Program-made: the position numbers and the translations under genes | DNA from: Candidatus Zixiibacteriota bacterium | GTDB taxonomy: Bacteria; Zixibacteria; MSB-5A5; GN15; JACZUZ01 | Direction: 5' to 3' | Length of the DNA: 64,000 bases | Assembly (NCBI GenBank): GCA_024280775.1 | Contig: JAJRPM010000012.1 | Coordinates: forward strand, 186,001 to 250,000 | Shown here: one piece after another, positions 51,750 to 58,692 of the stretch | Layout of the letters: each line of letters starts with the position of its first letter | Numbering within the stretch: the stretch's first letter is position 1 | Notes under the pieces: model-generated | What the model saw: only the letters and a program-made list of their open reading frames with translations | Told to the model about the DNA's origin: nothing | Database searches by the model: none

Positions 51750-53342
51750 ATGAATTCCACCGATAGTTCTGCCAAAGCTTTTTTCGCGCAAGCGCTTGTT
51801 TTCATCATGACTTTCTGCTGTGTATCGCTCTCCGTCATGAATGCGCAAGCTAACATCAAACTTGCAAAACTCCCGAATTGGAATGCAATCTCACTAACAC
51901 CCCGAGCGGGAATATTCATTCGACCCGCAGACTCAACCCATAACACCTTGGTTGCCTCATGGAATGGATACAAAGTGATAGTCAGCGAAGCCGGAAATCC
52001 AACTCCGGTGTTTATCCGAGTCTTTGACAACGAAATTGATAGCTTACATTCGGTGGTAGTAGGTGATTTCGATTCTGACGGTGTGGTAGAGGTTGCCATG
52101 TTGGTGTTTGACTTTCGCACTTTTGGACGATTAAGTCCTTGGGAATCCTTTACTGATGACACTTTGGAATTGCACTTGATTTCAAATGAAATCGGCGCCA
52201 TCCCGAGTTGTGACACTGTTACATACATTGTTGAACGCCCCTGGAGCTTTATCGATTTGACTTACTTTCCGCTTCCCATAACTCTTTCGGCTGAAGACTT
52301 GAATAGTGACGGTAACGAAAATATTGTTTTTAGTGTAGGATGGTTATATCAAACCCCGGTTGCTTTCTTTGTCAGAAACGAGAGCGCCGGAGCTACCACA
52401 ATCTGGGATTCCTTTCCGAATCGTATTGATACAGTCTTGTCCTACCCAGTGTCTCGCATAGATAGAGCAGATGGCAGGTACTCATTCATGAAGCGTTATC
52501 ATTATAGGTTCGATGAAATACTTAGCCCCGATCTAGAAATCAGAACTGCATTTCTAAGTATTCTAGATGCATCCTATGATCTTCACGGATTTCCTACGGA
52601 GAATACTTGGTGTCAGACTGATTATCAAAACTATTCTCTCGGCTCACAGTCACTTCTTGTCTCTGGATACACATTGTTGGACACTGCATCGAGAGGCGCT
52701 CTAATCAGACAGTCCGGCCAGACAGATGATTGTTTCAACGTTAGCTATTCTGAAATGTTCGAGCTTGATGATACTTTGGGTGTTACATCAATATGGAAGA
52801 AAGATGAATTCAAATACAGTACGTATGTATTCAACAAGCAAAAACCGGGACGATTCATGGCGATCGGAAACAAAACTCTATTCGAATTCGCCAGCGCCAC
52901 TGGAGAAAAAATCGACTCAACTCTCGAACCACTGCCCGCAGGGATACTTGGCTGGCATGACCTCTTCGGCGATGGAGACAAATACCTGGTGACACTCAAC
53001 GACACACTCCTCGAAGCCTATGGTTTTGATTTTGTCACTGATGTTGCTGATGAAGATAATGTTACTTTGTTACCTGAATCATTTGAACTGTCACAACCCT
53101 ATCCAAACCCCTTCAACCCCTCAGTGTCATTCTCAATCACTAGCAAACGCAAGACTGATGTGACAGTGGACATCTACAACGTACTAGGTCAACGTGTCGC
53201 AGAAATCTTCTCAGGTGAACTACACACCGGCAAGACTACTTTCACCTGGAACGCCACCGACAATTCATCGGGAATTTATTTCATCCGCGCCAAAACAAAA
53301 GACGGCCCCACGGAAACCCGCAAAGCCGTCTTATTGAAATAA
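51750..53342 (+). CDS. Secreted protein with FG-GAP-like region and type IX sorting domain
   Basis: About 530 residues. The ATG at 51750 has GGGGAGAGG four bases upstream, and a longer in-frame start would run through the terminator. The signal peptide is AFFAQALVFIMTFCCVSLSV. The middle holds FG-GAP-like integrin repeats, DFDSDGVVEVAMLVFD and EDLNSDGNENIVFSVGWL. The C-terminal 85 residues are the sorting domain: LPESFELSQPYPNPFNPSVS, VTVDIYNVLGQRVAEIFSGE, SSGIYFIRAKTKDGPTETRK and AVLLK. It should be exported through the Por system to the cell surface. No enzymatic motif is seen. The 3' end converges with sodC. Confidence 0.85.
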   Translation: MNSTDSSAKAFFAQALVFIMTFCCVSLSVMNAQANIKLAKLPNWNAISLTPRAGIFIRPADSTHNTLVASWNGYKVIVSEAGNPTPVFIRVFDNEIDSLHSVVVGDFDSDGVVEVAMLVFDFRTFGRLSPWESFTDDTLELHLISNEIGAIPSCDTVTYIVERPWSFIDLTYFPLPITLSAEDLNSDGNENIVFSVGWLYQTPVAFFVRNESAGATTIWDSFPNRIDTVLSYPVSRIDRADGRYSFMKRYHYRFDEILSPDLEIRTAFLSILDASYDLHGFPTENTWCQTDYQNYSLGSQSLLVSGYTLLDTASRGALIRQSGQTDDCFNVSYSEMFELDDTLGVTSIWKKDEFKYSTYVFNKQKPGRFMAIGNKTLFEFASATGEKIDSTLEPLPAGILGWHDLFGDGDKYLVTLNDTLLEAYGFDFVTDVADEDNVTLLPESFELSQPYPNPFNPSVSFSITSKRKTDVTVDIYNVLGQRVAEIFSGELHTGKTTFTWNATDNSSGIYFIRAKTKDGPTETRKAVLLK

Positions 53343-53365
53343 TCTATTGCTGTTTGTTTCTACTG

Positions 53366-53920
53366 TTACTTAGCAATTCCAATCACACCGCAAGCCACTC
53401 GCGCGCCAGCGGCGCCTGTTGGTTGCGAAGTCAAATCATCCTCACCGGCGTGAATCACTATCCCGCGACCAATAATCGAATGCTTTCCACTGAAAGAAAG
53501 CAGCTTGTCAACCGCATCCAAATGCGCCACTCCGTTTTCATCGGCTACCAAGTTTCCCATATCACCTACGTGTCTAACTGACGCAGTAGGTCCGCCATGA
53601 TTGACGCCCTCAGGATTGAAATGTCCACCGGCAGACTTTCCGTCAAGTTTACTGCAATCACCAAACTGATGAATATGAAAACCATGTTTCCCCGGAGTCA
53701 AACCTGTCACATCAGCAACCACACGCACTCCGCCTTCAACCGCCGTGAAATTGATTATGCCATGCACATCATTACCCTCAGTCGGCGCAAGCACAATAAT
53801 AGCATGTTTCGGCGCATCAACTGCCAGCATCGCGCTGGCAGTGTCCTTGTCACACTTACCGCAACCTGTAACGACACTGGCCAAAATCCCCAGCGCAATA
53901 ATTCCTTTGAATGATTTCAT
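53366..53920 (-). CDS. sodC: Cu/Zn superoxide dismutase, lipoprotein form
   Basis: It converts superoxide to hydrogen peroxide and oxygen in the periplasm. The ATG at 53920 has GGAGG six bases upstream. A lipobox ends the signal region ([10 protein letters not shown]), so the mature protein is probably lipid-anchored. Copper and zinc ligands are visible in [37 protein letters not shown] and [12 protein letters not shown]; the disulphide Cys pair is in GDC and VACGVIG. At 184 residues it has usual size. LspA in this window would process it. Confidence 0.94.
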   Translation of the reverse strand: MKSFKGIIALGILASVVTGCGKCDKDTASAMLAVDAPKHAIIVLAPTEGNDVHGIINFTAVEGGVRVVADVTGLTPGKHGFHIHQFGDCSKLDGKSAGGHFNPEGVNHGGPTASVRHVGDMGNLVADENGVAHLDAVDKLLSFSGKHSIIGRGIVIHAGEDDLTSQPTGAAGARVACGVIGIAK

Positions 53921-54054
53921 CAACAACCTCCATGGTTATACTTTGATAGAGTTATATGCAACAGTCAATCGCGTAAATACTAGATTTCGAAATGTTCGGA
54001 TGAGTTTAGAGCCCTCCGTCATGCTCTCAACCATAACTGGTTCAGCGTTGAAAC

Positions 54055-54699
54055 TCAATATACAAATCCGAATTCTAATCGAATTCCATAGGAGCCAACT
54101 TGAATAGTGTTGTCAATTCTATCAACTGTTACTATCTCGGATCGCGGGAAGGCGCCGATTGACACGGTTGTAGCCTCAATTCTTGCCCAAGTCTTAGCGG
54201 CAGGTCTGAATTGAAAGCCCACTCCCGCCTGAAAGGTCTCCATGGGAACTGTGCCAGCGTGGCTTACTCCCAAACCAAGAGAAAGGAAAGGAGAATATGA
54301 CGCTCCAGAGGCCGGTGTGATTCTATATGTCATTAAAAAAGAATTAACTACGAAATTGGACCGCGAACTGTTGGATTCTACAAAATAGTACCTGTCATAA
54401 CGAAGTCCCACAGCAAAAAATGAAATTAGATAATATTCTGTTGATATGCCAAAACTTGTTCCTTCAAAGAAGTTGCTGGCCCCTCTGCCGGATTCTTTGA
54501 GAGCGTCAAAAGATACACCGACGAGACCTCGATGAGTAAGTCTGTACGGTGACACATAGTTTGGAAAATCTTCCTCGTTGAATTCATTACTACTCTGCGC
54601 AAGTAGAGTAGTACCCGCGAAACTGACAAGCAGCAACGAAAGCGTTAGAGTAATGATGCGTGAGGGTGGTACGAGATTGTAACGTGATAGCAAGAACAC
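54055..54699 (-). CDS. Predicted outer-membrane beta-barrel protein
   Basis: A protein of 214 residues. A signal peptide (IITLTLSLLLVSFAGTTLLA) is followed by amphipathic strands of alternating hydrophobic residues (STEYYLISFFAVGLRYDRYY, VVNSFLMTYRI, PFLSLGLGVSHAG, FQAGVGFQFRPAAKTWARIE) and an aromatic C-terminus GIRLEFGFVY as required for insertion by the Bam complex. An eight-stranded OmpW/OmpX-like barrel is the likely fold; the ligand is unknown. Other in-frame starts are possible near 54629. Confidence 0.7.
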   Translation of the reverse strand: MFLLSRYNLVPPSRIITLTLSLLLVSFAGTTLLAQSSNEFNEEDFPNYVSPYRLTHRGLVGVSFDALKESGRGASNFFEGTSFGISTEYYLISFFAVGLRYDRYYFVESNSSRSNFVVNSFLMTYRITPASGASYSPFLSLGLGVSHAGTVPMETFQAGVGFQFRPAAKTWARIEATTVSIGAFPRSEIVTVDRIDNTIQVGSYGIRLEFGFVY

Positions 54700-54752
54700 A
54701 GAAAAGCCTCCTCAATTGATTCGAAGCGGCGGCGGTCGTCTCTGTTGTGAAG

Positions 54753-55649
54753 CTAATACAATCGAGCGCGTTTGCCAAGGAATGAATACAGCGCCGAATC
54801 AAACGGGGTGGAGGTGTCGATTTGATGATAGTCGATCCGACTTTGACGACATTGCAGAGCCAGTGTATCGGTGAATTCTTTGAAAGCTCCCGCATAGGTT
54901 TTTTTGATTTGCCAGGGGAGAGTAGTAATCTCTTCACCGGTTTCCATGTCTTTGAAAATTGCCTCATCACGAAAACCAAAATCTTTTTCACGAGGGTCAA
55001 CGATATGAAATACAATCACCTCATGACGATTATGACGAAAGTGTCTCAAGCCACTGATGATATTCTCCGGCTCATCCAACATATCAGAGATAACCACCAC
55101 CAGCCCCCGGCGCTTAATCCGCTCCGCCATCAAATGCAAAGCAGAACCGACATTGGTTGTACCAGCCGGTTCTTGGTCCTGAATCTCCGCAAGAATCTGA
55201 TTAAGCTGTCCGGCGCGTGATGCGGGAGGTATAAAACTGCGTATCTGCGAATCGAATGTCACTAAGCCTACAGCGTCACGTTGCTTCAGATTCAAATAGG
55301 CCAACGCCGCCGCTAGAGAGCCCGCATAGTCACGCTTAGTGATTAGCTCCGAGGTGTAACCCATCGATGCTGACAGATCCAAAAGTATATAACTCTTGAG
55401 ATTAGTTTCTTCTTCGTATTGCTTGATATAATATCTATCAGACTTAGCGTAATGTTTCCAATCCACAAGTTTGATAGGGTCACCAGGCATATACTGACGG
55501 CGCTCAGCAAACTCAACTGAGAACCCATGAAACGGTGACTTGTGCAATCCGGAAATAAATCCCTCAACCACCATTTTCGCGCGTAGCTCAAGCGTCTCCA
55601 GTCGAGAAACTGTTTGCGGGTCAAGAAATTTGTAAGATTGTTTTGCCAT
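54753..55649 (-). CDS. DUF58 domain protein (von Willebrand A-like)
   Basis: A protein of 298 residues. The DUF58 core is AERRQYMPGDPIKLVDWKHY followed by DLSASMGYTSELITKRD, where the DxSxS metal motif of the vWA fold is kept (LDLSASMG). LVVVISDMLDEPENIISGLR and IFKDMETGEEITTLPWQIKK complete it. DUF58 proteins pair with MoxR ATPases in cluster-encoded chaperone-like systems. Here the MoxR gene lies just upstream on the same strand, with a repeat element (R1) between them that may split or weaken the transcript. The other usual partners (vWA membrane proteins) are not in the window. Confidence 0.92.
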   Translation of the reverse strand: MAKQSYKFLDPQTVSRLETLELRAKMVVEGFISGLHKSPFHGFSVEFAERRQYMPGDPIKLVDWKHYAKSDRYYIKQYEEETNLKSYILLDLSASMGYTSELITKRDYAGSLAAALAYLNLKQRDAVGLVTFDSQIRSFIPPASRAGQLNQILAEIQDQEPAGTTNVGSALHLMAERIKRRGLVVVISDMLDEPENIISGLRHFRHNRHEVIVFHIVDPREKDFGFRDEAIFKDMETGEEITTLPWQIKKTYAGAFKEFTDTLALQCRQSRIDYHQIDTSTPFDSALYSFLGKRARLY

Positions 55650-55675
55650 TTGTTTTGAACAGTTTAGAAGAATCA

Positions 55676-55765
55676 GTCATTGCGAGCGAAGCGCGGGAAT
55701 CTCGTTGATTCATAGAGCGCGTTAATCCAATGGGATTGCCGCGTCGCTCCACTCCTCGCAATGAC
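55676..55765. repeat. Dispersed repeat, family R1 (full palindromic element)
   Basis: A 90-bp element that begins GTCATTGCGAGCGAAGCGCG and ends CTCCTCGCAATGAC; the ends are inverted repeats of GTCATTGCGAG. It sits between the DUF58 gene and moxR. Half copies are at 1991-2018 and 7190-7217. Confidence 0.85.
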
Positions 55766-55783
55766 AGATAGTAATCACTGTTT

Positions 55784-56821
55784 CTATTGCGGTTTAATCG
55801 TCTCAAGCAAACGACGAATTATCTCGTCAACATCAATACCCTCAGCCTCGGCGGCAAAGCTTGTCACTATACGATGACGCAAAGTAGGGTAGGCCGCGAA
55901 TTGAACATCCTCAACTCCCGGCGTCGGACGACCATCCAGCGCCGCATGGGTCTTCGCCGCTAGAATCAAATACTGTGACGCACGAGGTCCTGCGCCCCAG
56001 CTGACCCAGTCTTTCAAAAAGTCCGCCATATCAGATTCAGCCGGGCGGGTGGCGCGTGTCAGGTCAACTGCATACTGCACCAGATGATCCGAAACCGGCA
56101 GACGACGCACTAATTGTTGCAAGTCCGAAATTTCAGCGCCGCTCAGAGCCTGGTCAATTTTGTAATCGGGAATAGCTGTAGTGCTCTTAACTATTTGGCG
56201 TTCTTCAGCCGCTGACGGATAGCCAACTTTGATATTGAACATAAACCTATCTAACTGCGCCTCGGGAAGCGGATAAGTGCCTTCTTGCTCAATTGGATTC
56301 TGAGTTGCCAACACAAAAAACGGCTCCTCAAGTTTGAATGTTTCACCACCGGAGGTGACTTCATGCTCCTGCATAGCCTGCAAAAGCGCCGCTTGAGTCT
56401 TGGGAGGGGTGCGGTTTATCTCATCAGCAAGCACGATATTGGCAAACACCGGGCCTTTAACAAAACGAAAACTACGTTTGCCGGAGCCATGCTCTTCTTC
56501 AAGAATTTCCGAACCTGTAATATCACTAGGCATCAAATCCGGCGTAAACTGTATCCGTGAAAACTTCAACCCCAAAGTCTGCGCCACTGTCGAAATCAAT
56601 AATGTTTTGGCCAATCCCGGCACACCGACCAGCAATGCATGACCGCCAGCTAGCAACGCCACCAACAATTGCTCAATGACATCCTCTTGACCGACAATAA
56701 CTTTTCCAACTTCACGCTTTATCTGGGTGGCCGCCGCGCGAAGTCTATCAAGCGACTGAGCGTCGCTCGGAGCCTGAGTGGGCTTATTTGAAATAGAATC
56801 TGATGAAATAGGGTCTGACAT
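55784..56821 (-). CDS. MoxR-family AAA+ ATPase
   Basis: A protein of 345 residues of the MoxR subgroup. It has the family N-terminus KREVGKVIVGQEDVIEQLLV, Walker A LLVGVPGLAKTLLISTVA, Walker B NIVLADEINRTPPKTQAALL, sensor 1 VLATQNPIEQEGTYPLPEAQ and sensor 2/lid LDGRPTPGVEDVQFAAYPTL. A Ser/Asp/Gln-rich 20-residue leader precedes the conserved part. MoxR ATPases work with DUF58 and vWA proteins; the DUF58 gene is the next gene on this strand. Upstream lies a 445-bp gap with DnaA boxes. Confidence 0.94.
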   Translation of the reverse strand: MSDPISSDSISNKPTQAPSDAQSLDRLRAAATQIKREVGKVIVGQEDVIEQLLVALLAGGHALLVGVPGLAKTLLISTVAQTLGLKFSRIQFTPDLMPSDITGSEILEEEHGSGKRSFRFVKGPVFANIVLADEINRTPPKTQAALLQAMQEHEVTSGGETFKLEEPFFVLATQNPIEQEGTYPLPEAQLDRFMFNIKVGYPSAAEERQIVKSTTAIPDYKIDQALSGAEISDLQQLVRRLPVSDHLVQYAVDLTRATRPAESDMADFLKDWVSWGAGPRASQYLILAAKTHAALDGRPTPGVEDVQFAAYPTLRHRIVTSFAAEAEGIDVDEIIRRLLETIKPQ

Positions 56822-57266
56822 GGGAATCTTCCGTCTCTTGAATATCGAAATTTCTGACTATCAACAATTAGCTGTCGCAAACCGACCGCCATCTAATAGC
56901 ATTATCGGCTGAAACAATAAGAATACGAATAAGTTGCAGAGTTTTCCAGTCCGGCGAGAATCAGAAGGAACTCCTGCTCCCTTATACTCAGGAAACGGAG
57001 TTATGTTGATCGGGGAAAAGGACAATTTGCAGAATCAGAGCGATTTAGCTCTATAGATACTATATAGATAGTATCTATAATCAGAGAATAAGCGTACTCA
57101 GTGACTGTTTACTGTGGAACTGCTGTGGAAAACAACTGACTTTATGAATAATAGATTGTGAATAAGGCGCTATTTGTCTCTAAGAAACATGGGTTAATCT
57201 GTTGCTATCAGGACTATTAGCGAATTATCCACAAGTTGCGCATTTATCCACATTTAGTCTCTTTTG
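56822..57266. other. moxR-bactofilin gap with DnaA boxes and an AT-rich dyad (origin-like)
   Basis: No protein gene is visible. The gap carries two perfect DnaA boxes, TTATCCACA at 57225-57233 and 57244-57252, plus two one-mismatch boxes in opposite orientation, TGTGGAAAA (57124-57132) and TGTGAATAA (57157-57165). A perfect 28-bp dyad lies at 57052-57079. The dyad arms are TATAGATACTA and TAGTATCTATA with a six-base A/T-rich spacer. Such a cluster next to a parAB-bactofilin locus may be an origin, a DnaA-titration site, or promoter control. Confidence 0.6.
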
Positions 57267-57854
57267 CTAGACCTTGACCTTGTCCTTGGACTTACCTGAG
57301 AATGGCAACCCAAATGAGCTAACCGCTTCTTTGGTCTTCTCATCGTCTGAGTCTTCGTCCATCTCGATTGCCATCGGACGTTTTGAACTTGAGGATGACG
57401 ACTGAGAAGAGCCGGCCCGATGGCCTTCTTTCATTTGACAGCCACCACAGAAAACCGCGCCCTGCTCAATTACCAATGATTTTGAGCGCAAATCACCTTC
57501 AACATCAGAATTCGCCTGTAATTCAATCCGCTCACTGGCGACGATATTACCCAGCAATTTGCCAGCGACCACCACCGAGTTAGCCTCAATCTCCGCCTCG
57601 ACCATACCCGTCGAGCCGATTGTAACTTCATCCGAGGAAATAATTTTGCCCTTGACCACACCGTCGATGCGCAGTCCGCCTTTGACCTCAACTGTACCAG
57701 TGAATGTCGTGTCTTTTCCTAGAATCGTATTCATTTGATCACCTGTTTGCTTTGAACCACTATTGAGCATCGAATTTCTCCTATCCGCCTGCGCTGAATT
57801 ACTCGCGCCATTCTTTCTAGTCTCGTCCTTGTTGCGCCTCGAAGAAAATATCAT
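57267..57854 (-). CDS. Bactofilin (polymer-forming cytoskeletal protein)
   Basis: Bactofilins form filaments at the membrane that help set cell shape and localise other proteins. The protein has 195 residues. A central DUF583 beta-helix starts TILGKDTTFTGTVEVKGGLR and continues IDGVVKGKIISSDEVTIGST and VVVAGKLLGNIVASERIELQ. Polar N- and C-terminal tails flank it: the C-terminus is Ser-rich (SSQSSSSSSKRPMAIEMDED) and basic (KSKDKVKV), which could contact the membrane. It is encoded 43 bases downstream of an M23 endopeptidase, a pair known in cell-shape determination (for example Helicobacter CcmA with Csd proteins). Confidence 0.93.
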   Translation of the reverse strand: MIFSSRRNKDETRKNGASNSAQADRRNSMLNSGSKQTGDQMNTILGKDTTFTGTVEVKGGLRIDGVVKGKIISSDEVTIGSTGMVEAEIEANSVVVAGKLLGNIVASERIELQANSDVEGDLRSKSLVIEQGAVFCGGCQMKEGHRAGSSQSSSSSSKRPMAIEMDEDSDDEKTKEAVSSFGLPFSGKSKDKVKV

Positions 57855-57897
57855 AATTGTCCACCATCGTTACGCATTCACTAATCTACAGCGCCAC

Positions 57898-58689
57898 TTA
57901 TTCAACGTCACCTAAAAACCGCGCCGGATTCACCGCTTTGCCATTGACCAAAATTCCGTAATGCAAATGCGGCGCGCTGGATTCGCCCGTATTTCCCGAA
58001 AGCGCCAGCCGTCCACCGGCAATCACCGGCATCCCCTCGGTAACCAGCAATTTGCTATTGTGACCATATAAAGTAGAGAGCGTATCATTATGCTTAACAA
58101 CAACCGTGAGTCCGTAAATCGGATCATTCCCCGCCGAGCTCACCACTCCATCAGCAGTCGCCAAAACCGGAGTCCCAACCCCAACTGCGACATCTATACC
58201 CGGATGATATTTACTACCAGCTCCGCTGTCGCTATATAATTGTGTCGTAAATCCCTGCAAGGGAAGACCGTAGGGCGTTGTCAAATCTCTCGGAAACGCT
58301 CCGGCCGCCGACGAACCAGCCAGCGGGTCGGCGGACTCACCGCTATCAGTTGCGCTGGTGAATGGAGTAAAATCATATTCAACCCCCGCCATCTCAGCCA
58401 CCTGCGCTACCATATTCTGAGCCCGGATTAGATTCGCCTCAAGTTTCATAACCTGAGTGCGATAAGACTGCAAGCGATGCTCCTGCGCATTCAGTTGCTT
58501 TTGATAATCCGAAATCCGCCCCAAAGTCATCAAATACAGCGCAACTCCCACAAACAAAAACACCCCCGCCAAGACCAAAGTAACCCGCCCCGGCGGCCAA
58601 ATCCCAAATTGCTTACCGCCAATAGAGACACTAGTCTCATCCCCGGTAACAACCCGCAAAGATATAGGAGGTTTTTTCACATCGGTCAT
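57898..58689 (-). CDS. M23-family membrane-anchored peptidoglycan endopeptidase
   Basis: A protein of 263 residues. A cytoplasmic leader (TDVKKPPISLRVVTGDETSV) is followed by one membrane segment (RVTLVLAGVFLFVGVALYLM) and a coiled coil (QLNAQEHRLQSYRTQVMKLE). The LytM-type domain starts at PYGLPLQGFTTQ. Zinc ligands are intact: HPGIDVAVGVGTPVLATADG and the final HLHYGILVNG. It should cut peptide crosslinks of peptidoglycan in the periplasm. It is directly upstream of the bactofilin gene; its start lies only three bases after the stop of the restriction-modification gene, so its translation may depend on that gene. Confidence 0.93.
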   Translation of the reverse strand: MTDVKKPPISLRVVTGDETSVSIGGKQFGIWPPGRVTLVLAGVFLFVGVALYLMTLGRISDYQKQLNAQEHRLQSYRTQVMKLEANLIRAQNMVAQVAEMAGVEYDFTPFTSATDSGESADPLAGSSAAGAFPRDLTTPYGLPLQGFTTQLYSDSGAGSKYHPGIDVAVGVGTPVLATADGVVSSAGNDPIYGLTVVVKHNDTLSTLYGHNSKLLVTEGMPVIAGGRLALSGNTGESSAPHLHYGILVNGKAVNPARFLGDVE

Positions 58690-58692
58690 AGT

